Position numbers and translations under genes: made by a program
Part shown: one piece after another, positions 51,717-60,456 of the stretch
Position numbering within the stretch: position 1 is the first letter of the stretch
How the letters are laid out: each line of letters starts with the position of its first letter
NCBI RefSeq assembly: GCF_002304005.1
Contig: NZ_MRCQ01000001.1
Coordinates: 62,001 to 126,000, forward strand
Reading direction: 5' to 3'
Length of the DNA: 64,000 nucleotides
DNA from: Flavobacterium sp. ACN6
GTDB taxonomy: Bacteria; Bacteroidota; Bacteroidia; Flavobacteriales; Flavobacteriaceae
Notes under the pieces: generated by a model
The model's input: only the letters and a program-made list of their open reading frames with translations
Told to the model about the DNA's origin: nothing
Database searches by the model: none

Positions 51717-52775
51717 CTATTTCAATACGGTATCATAAATCTGATTCACTAGTTCTTGTCTCATTTTTGAATTTCTTTGATCCAGCAGTATAATAATTCC
51801 CCAATTTTGAGCTCTGTTATAACAGATAATAGAGGACTGTCCCATAGAGTCGCCAGATTTAGAATAGATGGTATTCTTATCATCTGTCATGATACCTAAG
51901 CCTAATCCTATTTCCCTTTTTTCGTCTTTGTAAAAGATTTTTTCTGTAATTAAAGCTGCTTTACCAACCGCATTATCTTTATTTAAAACAGCCTTTAAAT
52001 AAGTAACCATATCAGATGTACTTGATTTTACTAATCCTGCGGGCGCTGTAATATTCCAATTAAAGAATTCTTGAATACCTCCTTCAGGATTATGACTTGT
52101 TGTGATATTCTTTACATTAAAATCTGTAGTAAAAGTATTTTTCAACTTTAAGGGAATAATTATTTTCTCTCTTATAATTTCATCGTAACTTTTATGATAC
52201 ACTTTTTCAAGTATTTGACCAAGTAAAGTATAACCAATAGTTGAATAGCGATATTTACCATAATCTTTTAGTTCTGTACAATTATTAACTAGAGCAGTCA
52301 GCGTTTCTTGGGTAACAATGCTTACAGGCTGTTGTGGATTCAATTCTATCAGCTTTGCAAAATCTATATCAGGTAAGCCGGATTGATGAGATGCCAAGTC
52401 TGAAATTTTTATTTTGTTTTTAAGGTTTGGATGCAGTACATACTCTTTGGGAATAAAATTATCTATATAATCATCTGTTTTAATTTTATTCTCATTTACT
52501 GCCTGTGCAATTAAATTAGAAGTTAAAATTTTAGTAATAGACGCAATTTCGAAGATTGAGTTTTTATCAATTTTAGTTTGAGTTTCTGCGTTCAAATTAC
52601 CATAGGAAGTATAGTACTCTTTATTATTTTGAACAAAACCAACACTGATTCCCACGTTGGGATTTTTTTGATAATTACCCTTTATTATAGAATCAATTTT
52701 TTTGGTAATATCTTGTCCAAAAGAAATATTACTTATTATTAAAAGCCCTGCTAAAATTTTTACTGAAGTTTTCAT
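51717..52775 (-). CDS. Exported serine hydrolase, class C beta-lactamase fold (paralogue 1)
   Basis: Protein of 352 residues with a signal peptide (1-20). The nucleophile motif SxxK is SITK at 79-82, the YxN-like motif is YRYSTIGYTLLGQ near 175 (Y-S-T, so the Asn is replaced), and the KTG-like motif is YSKSGDSMGQ near 310. These are the marks of class C/beta-lactamase-related esterases and D-aminopeptidases. Lactam resistance cannot be inferred. A close relative lies upstream at 53006-54091, suggesting tandem duplication. Confidence 0.87.
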   Translation of the reverse strand: MKTSVKILAGLLIISNISFGQDITKKIDSIIKGNYQKNPNVGISVGFVQNNKEYYTSYGNLNAETQTKIDKNSIFEIASITKILTSNLIAQAVNENKIKTDDYIDNFIPKEYVLHPNLKNKIKISDLASHQSGLPDIDFAKLIELNPQQPVSIVTQETLTALVNNCTELKDYGKYRYSTIGYTLLGQILEKVYHKSYDEIIREKIIIPLKLKNTFTTDFNVKNITTSHNPEGGIQEFFNWNITAPAGLVKSSTSDMVTYLKAVLNKDNAVGKAALITEKIFYKDEKREIGLGLGIMTDDKNTIYSKSGDSMGQSSIICYNRAQNWGIIILLDQRNSKMRQELVNQIYDTVLK

Positions 52776-52942
52776 AGTATCGTTTTTTGTGTTAGAAATT
52801 TATTTCGATACAAATGTGAAAAAGAAACTAGTCTTACGCGACCGACTAAAAAAAGTCGAACGCTTTTCTTTAAAAAATAATAGTACGACTTTTTACAAAA
52901 ACAGGAAACACTAACTTCAATACCTTAATTTTCAGAGATATA

Positions 52943-52976
52943 TAAAAAAACTCCTTAAATATATTAAAGGAGTTTT
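52943..52976 (-). terminator. ACTCCTTAA-family terminator copy 5, minus strand
   Basis: AAAACTCCTT (52947-52956) pairs with AAGGAGTTTT (52967-52976); on the minus strand the stem is followed by a T run. It ends the transcript of the second serine hydrolase. The rest of 52776-53005 shows no gene. Confidence 0.82.
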
Positions 52977-53005
52977 CAGCAATTCATTTTTCATTAATTT
53001 GAAAA

Positions 53006-54091
53006 CTATTTTTTATTTTTAGAAGTTGAAATGATTTTTTTCTGCAGCACTTCATCATAATTTGTATTAATTAAATCTGCTACAATTCCAGAATTGTTAT
53101 GATTTAACAAAATCACCAAACCCCAATCTGCCTTTTTATTATAAGCCAGAATCGAAGAACAAGCCATTGTATTTCCTGTTTTATAGAAATAAACATCATC
53201 ATTTGTTCGCTCCATTTGAAGTCCTAAGCCAATTTCTCTCAGTGTATTTTTATAAAAGGTATTTTCGCTTATTGTCGTCGCTTTTGAAATTTCAGTTTTA
53301 TTAGATAAAATACTCTTAACCAATTTCGTTAAATCTGATGTATTAGATTTAAGCAGACCTGCCGGCGCAACTACAGTATTCCAATTGAAAAAATCTTGCT
53401 GAACGCCTTTATAATCGTAACCTGTTACCATATTTTCAACAGTATAAGAAGAAGTGAACGTGTTTTCCATTTTTGTTGGAACAAGAATCTTTTCTCTAAT
53501 TAAAGTCTCATAATCTTTTCCATATACCTTTTCTAGTATGGCACCAAGCAATATAAAACTCATATTAGAGTAGCGATAGTTGCCATAATCAATTAATTCT
53601 GTTTTCTCATTGATAATAGAATGAACCAATTCTTTACTTATATCTAAAGGCTGTTTCGGATTTAGTTCTGTCAATTTTTTGAAATCTAAATCGGGCAGAC
53701 CAGATTGATGAGAAGCTAAATCTGAAATTTTTATTTTGTTTTGAAGTTCTTTTGATAGCTTATAATCTTGCAGATATCCATCTATAAAATCATCCACTTT
53801 CAATTTACCTTCATTGCTGGCTTGTGCTATTAAATTTCCCGTAAAAAGTTTAGTGATAGAACCAATTTCATAAATTGTTTTTTCATTTACTGGCTGCTTA
53901 CTTTCTTTGCTTATTTTTCCATAATTAAAAAAGTATTCTTTACCATTATCAAGAAATCCTACACTGATTCCAACTTCTGGATTTTTCTTTGAAATTGACT
54001 GGCAAATCGAATCAATTTTCTTTGCAGCAGTTTGTCCATAAGCAGCTTGACATATTATTAATAAGATTAAGATTCTTGAAAGTATTTTCAT
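53006..54091 (-). CDS. Exported serine hydrolase, class C beta-lactamase fold (paralogue 2)
   Basis: Protein of 361 residues with a signal peptide (1-20). SITK at 78-81 is the nucleophile motif; YRYSNMSFILLG near 176 keeps the Tyr-x-Asn motif; FYKTGNTMACSS near 310 is the KTG-like motif. It shares large blocks with the gene at 51717-52775 (for example KIKISDLASHQSGLPD and GLGL), so the two arose by duplication. Its catalytic set looks more complete than that of its neighbour. Substrate unknown. Confidence 0.88.
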   Translation of the reverse strand: MKILSRILILLIICQAAYGQTAAKKIDSICQSISKKNPEVGISVGFLDNGKEYFFNYGKISKESKQPVNEKTIYEIGSITKLFTGNLIAQASNEGKLKVDDFIDGYLQDYKLSKELQNKIKISDLASHQSGLPDLDFKKLTELNPKQPLDISKELVHSIINEKTELIDYGNYRYSNMSFILLGAILEKVYGKDYETLIREKILVPTKMENTFTSSYTVENMVTGYDYKGVQQDFFNWNTVVAPAGLLKSNTSDLTKLVKSILSNKTEISKATTISENTFYKNTLREIGLGLQMERTNDDVYFYKTGNTMACSSILAYNKKADWGLVILLNHNNSGIVADLINTNYDEVLQKKIISTSKNKK

Positions 54092-54161
54092 TGGTTATAG
54101 GTTTGGTGTTTAGTTATTTTTTGATTTGTTGTATTTTAAAGGAAGTATTTTGAGTTGATGT

Positions 54162-54734
54162 TTATTTCGAATCTACTTTTCTAAGCTCATTGAGCATATC
54201 ATCTAAAAAAGCCTGCTGCTCTTTGTCATCTTTAAAATAACGTTGATACTGTACGCTGCAGCTTTCAATATCAGCAATATTTACTTTATTAAAAGACCAA
54301 TCGTCGACTTCTTTGACAGTGATGCTTAAACCGTCGGTGCAGCCTTGCCATATTTTAGCAAATTTCGTTTTTTTATCTTCAGTCAATTTGCTGAAATCAG
54401 CATAAACAGTATAACCGCGCATTTCAGAATTGAAAAATTTTTCAATCCAATAAATAGGAATACCACCCCAATCTAGGGTTTGTCCTTCGGGTAATTTTAT
54501 ACTCGTTAAGCGCTTTTCGCTCATAGTATGGTCTTGTTTTCCTTTTACAAAAAAGTGTTCATCGTATGTTAACCTGGTTCCTTTAGGCACTAAAATTTTC
54601 TTCACTATTATTGGTTCGGTAGTAATAAAATAAGGATAATCTACAGAAGAATTTCCGCCATTTGGACTCAAGTTTCCAATACATCCAGTAAGTATCAAAA
54701 GTATTAAGGAGGAAAAAGGTTTTATAAATTTCAT
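54162..54734 (-). CDS. Lipoprotein of unknown function
   Basis: Protein of 190 residues with a lipobox LILTGC at 14-18 (MKFIKPFSSLILLILTGC). The mature part has a mixed fold (TYDEHFFVKGKQDHTMSEKRLTSIKLPEGQTLDWGGIPIYWIEKFFN) with no recognised motif. It is the last gene before a divergent VOC gene; the serine hydrolase lies 70 bp downstream on the same strand. Confidence 0.7.
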   Translation of the reverse strand: MKFIKPFSSLILLILTGCIGNLSPNGGNSSVDYPYFITTEPIIVKKILVPKGTRLTYDEHFFVKGKQDHTMSEKRLTSIKLPEGQTLDWGGIPIYWIEKFFNSEMRGYTVYADFSKLTEDKKTKFAKIWQGCTDGLSITVKEVDDWSFNKVNIADIESCSVQYQRYFKDDKEQQAFLDDMLNELRKVDSK

Positions 54735-54860
54735 AGTTCTTTGTCTATTAAGCTAAGATAGAAAAAACTTACAGAGGCAGTCTATAAATTAGAATTGTTT
54801 TCTTAAATCTAGCATAATTTAATTAACTTAGTGTAAATCAATTTAATAAAATCAAAGTTT

Positions 54861-55256
54861 ATGAAAACGAAAATGATATGGGCAAATTTGGTTACGCATG
54901 ATTTGCAAAAAACAATTCAGTTTTACACAAATCTAGGTTTCGTACAAAACGGAAAAGAAACAGAAGAATTGGTGAGTTTCTCTTTTGGAGACAGCAATTT
55001 TATAATTAACTTTTTCACTTCCAAGAGATTTAAAAATGCTCTAAAAGGCAATATAACGAATACTAAATCTGAAAATGAAATCATATTTTCTTTATCGGCC
55101 GAAAGTAGGGAAGAAGTAGACCTTTGGCACGAAAAAGTCAAAAAAATTGGTGGAACTATATTTTCAGAACCAGAAAATTTTGAACAAGGTTATACTTTTG
55201 GTTTTTCAGATCCAGACGGGCATAAATTTAATTTTCTGTATTGGCCGGGAATGTGA
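54861..55256 (+). CDS. VOC-family protein (glyoxalase/bleomycin-resistance-like)
   Basis: Protein of 131 residues with one VOC fold: WANLVTHDLQKTIQFYTNLGFVQNG at 7-31 and GYTFGFSDPDGHKFNFLYWPGM at the end (the DPDGH/E metal-binding turn). Substrate unknown. It ends 12 bp from the stop of the convergent 405-residue protein gene. Confidence 0.88.
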   Translation: MKTKMIWANLVTHDLQKTIQFYTNLGFVQNGKETEELVSFSFGDSNFIINFFTSKRFKNALKGNITNTKSENEIIFSLSAESREEVDLWHEKVKKIGGTIFSEPENFEQGYTFGFSDPDGHKFNFLYWPGM

Positions 55257-55268
55257 TTCAATCTCAAT

Positions 55269-56486
55269 TTATTGAGAATCTTTAAGTTGAATTACTATGC
55301 CGCCAAATCTTGCTTCTTGTGCAAAAAACAATTTACCATCAATTATACAATCACAAAATTGGTCGGTATCATTTTCTTTGATAATTTCTCCTTCCTTATT
55401 TTTTGTAATTGCCTTGAAACCGCCTGACATTCCGAGGTTTGAAAACTCAAGTACATTTCCATCTGCATCGTATGCGTCTTTAGAAGCACATTCTTGACAA
55501 ATATACTTTGGATAGCGTCCATTGTAATTCACTGGTTTAAAACAATTAGAACACCACTGTTTTATTTCCTTCTTTTTATACTCGTCACTCCAAACTATTC
55601 CCTGCCATTCATTAATTTTTTCATATTCTTTAAATGAAGACTTTTGTTCCTCACGCAATTCATTCAAATATTCCGTTACTTGTTTTGCCAAAACCAATGG
55701 TTTATGATCAAAGCCGTAATGTAAGTTATACTTTAAATACCATTTTTCATCTTTACTAAATTCTTTCCAAAATTCATCTATAGTAGAGTAAACAGCGATT
55801 TCATCATAGTATAATGACTGCCAATCTTCTTGTTTTGAAGGAAATATATCTCCTTTAGATAAAACAAATTCATCATTTAAGAAAGTAAGTTTAAATGTAT
55901 CAAAAGCATCATAATAATAAATTATAACATCTTGATTTTTTAACTGATTAATCTGAATCGTGTAGAATGCAGCTAAATTGGGTTTAGCATTATATATTCT
56001 TATTCGCTCTTCTAATTCCCTTTCCGAACGATATTTATTTTCTAATAAATTTTCATATTTATCTTCACGAAAAGCAACAGAACGGCTTGAACTTATTAGA
56101 TCGCCAGAAACATTATCATATAATTCTTCAATGATTGAATCATTATTGTTTTCTGGTTTAAAAACCCTTTGAGTGATCAATTTGTACTTTTTATCGTCAC
56201 TAATTATTTCAATTTTATTGTAATTGAAATACTCTTTCCACTCTTCACATTCTAAAATACGAAGCGTATTCAAATCAATTTTATATTGTTTGGTTGGAAT
56301 CACGGTGCCATTATAACCCAGATTTTCCCATTTGGTTTTATCTATAATACTTAGAGATACTATTAAAAGTTTAGATTCATAATCAATGAATGTCTGCGAA
56401 AATTCCCAGCCCTCATCGGGTATTATTTCAAAATTGCCGTACTCACATTTCCTAGGCTTGAAAAAACTGCTTTCTATAATTTTCAT
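55269..56486 (-). CDS. Large unknown protein with C-terminal zinc ribbon
   Basis: Protein of 405 residues. Most of it is a charged helical and beta mix of no recognised family (for example SFKEYEKINEWQGIVWSDEYKKKEI). The C-terminal part has a four-cysteine zinc site: WCSNC and then YICQEC near 320-345, followed by DADGNVLEFSNLGMSGGF. The N-terminus carries a strand-rich segment (SKLLIVSLSIIDKT). It is not secreted. The zinc ribbon and tail suggest nucleic-acid or protein binding, but this is a guess. Confidence 0.6.
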   Translation of the reverse strand: MKIIESSFFKPRKCEYGNFEIIPDEGWEFSQTFIDYESKLLIVSLSIIDKTKWENLGYNGTVIPTKQYKIDLNTLRILECEEWKEYFNYNKIEIISDDKKYKLITQRVFKPENNNDSIIEELYDNVSGDLISSSRSVAFREDKYENLLENKYRSERELEERIRIYNAKPNLAAFYTIQINQLKNQDVIIYYYDAFDTFKLTFLNDEFVLSKGDIFPSKQEDWQSLYYDEIAVYSTIDEFWKEFSKDEKWYLKYNLHYGFDHKPLVLAKQVTEYLNELREEQKSSFKEYEKINEWQGIVWSDEYKKKEIKQWCSNCFKPVNYNGRYPKYICQECASKDAYDADGNVLEFSNLGMSGGFKAITKNKEGEIIKENDTDQFCDCIIDGKLFFAQEARFGGIVIQLKDSQ

Positions 56487-56591
56487 TTCTCTTATAAAGA
56501 TTGTTACCGTAAATAAACCAATGCAAAGTAAGAATAATGCCGAAGACGGACTAAAATTTATTAAAAATTAAGCTTTTCAGAATACTATTTT

Positions 56592-56607
56592 TTTGCCATA
56601 TGACAAA
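56592..56607 (+). promoter_or_regulatory. Operator palindrome TTTGCCATATGACAAA upstream of the Crp/Fnr gene
   Basis: A 16-bp palindrome with one mismatch lies 34 bp before the start codon of the Crp/Fnr-family gene. A perfect copy (TTTGCCATATGGCAAA) lies upstream of the next gene at 57219-57234. Confidence 0.65.
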
Positions 56608-56640
56608 TTTCCATTAAAAACTTATACTTAACTTTCGTGC

Positions 56641-57210
56641 ATGAAAGAATTAGTAGAATACTTATTACAGTTTGGTAATTTAAATCAGCAGCAAATTGAT
56701 TTAATTTTAACCAAAGCCAAAGAACGAGACATTACTAAAGACGCTTATTTCTCAGAAGCTGGTAAAATCGCTGTAGAAGTTGGTTTTATTGTAGACGGAA
56801 TAATGAGGGTTTGTTACTATAATAACAAAGGCGAAGAAATAACGAAATATTTTATAGACGAAAATAATCTTGTTGTCGACCTGGAAAGTTTTCAAAATAG
56901 TATTTGTTCCTCAGCTTACGTACAGGCTGTTACAGATTGTAAAATGATTGTTTTTTCTAAAAAAGATTGGGAAGAACTCCTGATCACCATTATTGGCTGG
57001 GATACTATTGTGCACAAAATTATCTCAAAAGCTTTAATTCAGAAAGTAGCTCGAAGAAGTCCGTTGGTTTCAGAAGATGCTACAACTCGTTATTTATCTT
57101 TTATGGAAATGTTTCCAAAAGTTATTAATCGCGTACCGCTTTCATATTTGGCTTCTTATCTCGGAATTACACAATCTTCTTTAAGCAGAATACGAAAAAA
57201 TATTCGCTAA
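56641..57210 (+). CDS. Crp/Fnr-family transcriptional regulator
   Basis: Regulator of 189 residues. The N-terminal cyclic-nucleotide-binding-like barrel (about 25-115, FSEAGKIAVEVGFIVDGIMRV, KYFIDENNLVVDLESFQNS) is followed by helices and a short winged helix (SYLASYLGITQSSLSRIRKNIR at the end). No Fe-S cysteine cluster as in FNR is seen. The palindrome TTTGCCATATGACAAA before its start and the perfect copy before the SDR gene indicate that it binds both and controls itself and its neighbour (inference). Confidence 0.9.
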   Translation: MKELVEYLLQFGNLNQQQIDLILTKAKERDITKDAYFSEAGKIAVEVGFIVDGIMRVCYYNNKGEEITKYFIDENNLVVDLESFQNSICSSAYVQAVTDCKMIVFSKKDWEELLITIIGWDTIVHKIISKALIQKVARRSPLVSEDATTRYLSFMEMFPKVINRVPLSYLASYLGITQSSLSRIRKNIR

Positions 57211-57218
57211 AATCGCTT

Positions 57219-57234
57219 TTTGCCATATGGCAAA
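57219..57234 (+). promoter_or_regulatory. Perfect operator palindrome TTTGCCATATGGCAAA upstream of the SDR gene
   Basis: A fully symmetric 16-bp site lies 56 bp before the SDR start and 9 bp after the Crp/Fnr stop. It matches the site at 56592-56607 at 15 of 16 positions. Confidence 0.7.
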
Positions 57235-57289
57235 TGTTTTTGTTTTTTATCGACGCAGCTTTGTACTCAATAATTTATAAAGATAAAAA

Positions 57290-58027
57290 ATGGATTCAGT
57301 ATTAATTACAGGCGCAAACAGAAGCATTGGTTTAGAAACTGCTAAACAGCTTTCAGAAAAAGGATTATTTGTTTATTTAGGAAGCCGTGATCTTGCAAAA
57401 GGCGAGGAAGTGGTAAAAGAACTAACACAGCAAGGTTTTAAAAACATTAAAGCAATTCAAATTGATGTTACAAACGAAGAAAGTGTTTTAAAAGCAAAAG
57501 AAATTGTAGAAAAGGAGCAGGGAAAATTAGATATTCTAATCAATAATGCTGGAGTTTTAGGAGATACACCGCAAGATCCTTCGTCAACTGCTGTAGAAAA
57601 GATCCAGAGTACTTTTGATACTAACTTTTTTGGGGTAATTAGAGTTACACAAGCGTTTATTGAATTGCTTAAAAAGTCTAAGAATCCGAGAATTAGCAAT
57701 ATCACTTCGGGTCTTGGTTCACTTACGTTACATAGCGATCCTGCTTGGAAATATTACGCTATTAAAGCCGTTTCTTATGTTTCATCCAAAGCAGCTCTCA
57801 ACGCTTTTACCGTTACTTTGGCTTACGAATTAAAAGATTTAGGTTTCAGAGTAAATTCCATAGATCCAGGTTACACCGCTACAGATTTTAATCATTTCAG
57901 CGGGCCGGGAAGTGTCGAAAGCGCCGCTGGTTTCATTATAAAACATACACTGACTGACAAAAACGGACCAACTGGAAAATTCTTCAGCAATGATATTGAA
58001 GACGAAAGCGAAGAAAGTCCTTGGTAA
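57290..58027 (+). CDS. SDR-family NAD(P)-dependent oxidoreductase
   Basis: Classical short-chain dehydrogenase of 245 residues. The coenzyme site is ITGANRSIGLETA (TGxxxGxG) at 6-18, with INNAG near 85. The active-site region is YYAIKAVSYVSSKAALNAFT near 155-175, with Tyr and Lys of YxxxK. Length and layout match carbonyl-reductase-like SDRs. Substrate unknown. It is predicted to be controlled by the adjacent Crp/Fnr-type regulator through a palindromic site. Confidence 0.9.
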   Translation: MDSVLITGANRSIGLETAKQLSEKGLFVYLGSRDLAKGEEVVKELTQQGFKNIKAIQIDVTNEESVLKAKEIVEKEQGKLDILINNAGVLGDTPQDPSSTAVEKIQSTFDTNFFGVIRVTQAFIELLKKSKNPRISNITSGLGSLTLHSDPAWKYYAIKAVSYVSSKAALNAFTVTLAYELKDLGFRVNSIDPGYTATDFNHFSGPGSVESAAGFIIKHTLTDKNGPTGKFFSNDIEDESEESPW

Positions 58028-58084
58028 AATAAAAAAATGGTAGTTTTGTGAAATATTCAATTGAAGAACTTTAAAGAAAGAACT

Positions 58085-58849
58085 ATGTCAATTACAACAG
58101 AAGCAGAATTAGCAGGAATGAAAAAAGCAAGTGAAGCAGTTGCATTCACCTTAAAAGAAATGAGAAAGTTTGCCAAAGCCGGCATGTCTACCAAAGAATT
58201 GGATGATTATGGCGGACAAATACTAAACGATCTCGGCGCTAAATCTGCACCATATTTGACTTATGGTTTTCCTGGATGGACTTGTATCAGCGTTGGAAAT
58301 GAATTCTGTCACGGAATCCCTTCAGAAAATAGAATTCTTCAAGAAGGTGATTTAATCAATATTGATGTTTCTGCCGAACTAGATGGTTTTTGGTCAGATA
58401 ACGGAGGCTCATTTGTAATTGGTTCTGATGTAAACGAACATCAAAAACTGGTTGAAGCTTCCAAACAGATTTTGCATAAAGCGATTCACAATATAAAAAG
58501 AGGCGTTCGTATTTCTGATATTGGTTTTTTAATTGAAACAGAAGCTAAAAAAAGAGGTTATAAAGTCATTAAAAACTTAACGGGGCACGGAGTAGGGAGA
58601 AACCTTCATGAAGCACCGCACGAAATAGCCAATTATAGAGACCGATTCAATTTGACAAGATTCAAAAAGAATTCTGTAGTTGCGATAGAAACGTTTATTT
58701 CGACAACTTCTACTTATGCCGAAACTTTGCAGGATGGATGGACAATGGTTGGTAACAAAGGCGGTTTTATGGCGCAGCACGAACATACGATTGTTGTGAC
58801 AGAAGGCAAACCCATTATTTTGACAGAAATGAATGAAATCTGGAATTAA
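58085..58849 (+). CDS. map: Type I methionine aminopeptidase
   Basis: Removes the N-terminal Met of new proteins. From ATG 58085 the protein has 254 residues; a TTG start at 58061 would add eight residues and is unlikely. Metal ligands are visible: INIDVSAELDGFWSDNGGSF (Asp, Asp), TGHGVGRNLHEAPH (His), AIETFIS (Glu) and AQHEHTIVVT (Glu). The N-terminal MetAP extension of actinobacterial forms is absent. It is 57 bp after the SDR gene. A second map gene likely exists elsewhere with the ribosomal genes, so this one may be an accessory copy (inference). Confidence 0.93.
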   Translation: MSITTEAELAGMKKASEAVAFTLKEMRKFAKAGMSTKELDDYGGQILNDLGAKSAPYLTYGFPGWTCISVGNEFCHGIPSENRILQEGDLINIDVSAELDGFWSDNGGSFVIGSDVNEHQKLVEASKQILHKAIHNIKRGVRISDIGFLIETEAKKRGYKVIKNLTGHGVGRNLHEAPHEIANYRDRFNLTRFKKNSVVAIETFISTTSTYAETLQDGWTMVGNKGGFMAQHEHTIVVTEGKPIILTEMNEIWN

Positions 58850-58866
58850 AATTAGATAAAAAAACG

Positions 58867-58900
58867 AAAGCTCCATTAGAAAATAATGGAGCTTTTTTTT
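58867..58900 (+). terminator. Terminator of the methionine aminopeptidase gene
   Basis: AAAGCTCCATT (58867-58877) pairs perfectly with AATGGAGCTTT (58885-58895) and a T run follows. Confidence 0.88.
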
Positions 58901-58948
58901 ATATTTTTTTCAATCAATCTAAATAAACCATTAACAATTAACAATTAA

Positions 58949-59356
58949 TCAAATTGGTTCCCAAAGTTCTATTTTATTGCCTTCGGTATCCATAATGTGA
59001 ACAAATTTCCCGTAATCGTACGTTTCAATATCATCCAGAATAGTTACTCCGTTTTGTTTGAGTTTTTCTAAAAGACCTTCAATATTTTGAACACGGTAAT
59101 TCACCATAAAATCCTTTTTGGATGGAGAAAAATATTTATCTCCCGTTTTAAATGGACACCATTGAGTCGATTCTATTTGATCTGGTTTCTCAAGATTTCT
59201 CGATTCAAAACTCGCAGAACCCCAATCATTAATTTCTAATCCTAAATTTTTGGCATACCAATCCTTAGTCTCTTTCGGATTATCAAGAAAAAAGAAAATA
59301 CCGCCTATTCCTGTAACTTTTGGTGTGTTGTCGTTTAAATTATTCTGGTTTTCCAT
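58949..59356 (-). CDS. VOC-family protein
   Basis: Protein of 135 residues with one VOC fold: GIGGIFFFLDNPKETKDWYAKNLGLEI at 16-42 and FVHIMDTEGNKIELWEP at the end. Members of this small subgroup are often paired with DUF2200 or DoxX genes and are of unknown substrate. Divergent from the DUF2200 gene across 133 bp. Confidence 0.87.
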   Translation of the reverse strand: MENQNNLNDNTPKVTGIGGIFFFLDNPKETKDWYAKNLGLEINDWGSASFESRNLEKPDQIESTQWCPFKTGDKYFSPSKKDFMVNYRVQNIEGLLEKLKQNGVTILDDIETYDYGKFVHIMDTEGNKIELWEPI

Positions 59357-59489
59357 AAAAATAGTTTTTAGATTACTGATTGAAATGTTAAAACTAAATC
59401 TAAGGTATAAAATAATTTATTCCGTTGCCGTTTTTTAAGTTTTGAATTATATTTACACTAAACCATAATTGATCTAAAAAAAGAGTAAA

Positions 59490-59840
59490 ATGAAGAACGA
59501 TAGAGTATATAAAATACTATTTTCAAGCGTGTATCCTTTATACATTCAAAAAGCAGAAAAGAAAGGAAGAACCAAAGAAGAAGTAGATATTGTAACCAAA
59601 TGGTTAACAGGATACAGCGACGAAGAACTTAAAGCTCAAATTGAGAAAAAGGCCGACTTTGAAACCTTCTTTGCTGAAGCACCAAAATTGAATCAGAACG
59701 TATCTAAAATTACAGGCGTTATCTGTGGTTATCGTGTAGAAGAAATCGAAGATCCGCTGATGCAGAAAATTCGTTATTTGGATAAATTGGTAGACGAATT
59801 GGCAAAAGGAAAAAAGATGGAAAAGATTTTAAGAGAGTAA
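59490..59840 (+). CDS. DUF2200 domain protein
   Basis: Protein of 116 residues that is one DUF2200 domain: [37 protein letters not shown] at 6-42 and [34 protein letters not shown] near 75-108. No biochemical role is established. It lies in a cluster of small stress-type genes and is convergent with DUF4256. Confidence 0.9.
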   Translation: MKNDRVYKILFSSVYPLYIQKAEKKGRTKEEVDIVTKWLTGYSDEELKAQIEKKADFETFFAEAPKLNQNVSKITGVICGYRVEEIEDPLMQKIRYLDKLVDELAKGKKMEKILRE

Positions 59841-59845
59841 ATAGA

Positions 59846-59885
59846 AAACCTCCAAAATGAAATCTTTCGGAGGCTTTTGCTATTT
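59846..59885. terminator. Weak two-way terminator between DUF2200 and DUF4256
   Basis: AAAACCTCC pairs with GGAGGCTTTT with one bulged base around a 15-nt A-rich loop, with AT tails on both sides. It lies between convergent genes. Confidence 0.5.
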
Positions 59886-60443
59886 TTAAACTCGCAGTAA
59901 ACCGCGAAAACCTCTTGCGGCATAATACGATTCTGCGCCATTATGATATACAAAAACGGTATTGTATCTAAAGTCAGAAAAAATTGCACCGCCTAATTTT
60001 CGTATTTCCGGCGGCGTCAAAATCCAGCTCGATGTTTTAGTATCAAACTTCTCTAACTTTTGTAATTCTTTGTATTGTTCTTCGTTTAAAATTTCAATTC
60101 CCATTTCAGCAGCCATATTTACAGCGCTGTTATTAGGTTTGTTTTCTTTTCTTTTTTCGAGTGCTTCATGATCGTAACAGATACTTCTGCGTCCCTTTGG
60201 ACTTTCAGGAGAACAATCCGCAAAAAGATATTCATCTGTTTTTTTATCGTAGCCAATAACATCTGGTTCCCCTTCAGTTCTTTCCATTTCTTCAAGCGAC
60301 CATAACTTTTCAGGATTGGCTTTTAATTTTGCTTCAATTTTTGCCCAATCTAAATCTTTATGCCGCTTTAAGTTCTTCTCAAAACGTTTTTCAAGCGTAC
60401 TTAAAATCTCTTCCTGCTCGTTTGTAGTTAATACTTTTTTCAT
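59886..60443 (-). CDS. DUF4256 family protein
   Basis: Protein of 185 residues matching DUF4256: PEKLWSLEEMERTEGEPDVIG near 54, FADCSPESPKGRRSICYDHEALEKRKENKP near 83 and SWILTPPEIRKLGGAIFSDFRYNTVFVYHNGAESYYAARGFRGLLRV at the end. The family is common in Bacteroidota and Firmicutes and has no known activity. It is the last gene of the ArsR-AHSA1-DoxX-DUF4256 run (13 bp after DoxX). Confidence 0.87.
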   Translation of the reverse strand: MKKVLTTNEQEEILSTLEKRFEKNLKRHKDLDWAKIEAKLKANPEKLWSLEEMERTEGEPDVIGYDKKTDEYLFADCSPESPKGRRSICYDHEALEKRKENKPNNSAVNMAAEMGIEILNEEQYKELQKLEKFDTKTSSWILTPPEIRKLGGAIFSDFRYNTVFVYHNGAESYYAARGFRGLLRV

Positions 60444-60456
60444 CTGATTCTTTTTT

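Noticed and set aside
51717-54091. Beta-lactam resistance genes
   Set aside because: The SxxK fold is shared by esterases and peptidases, and key loop motifs differ; resistance cannot be claimed from sequence.
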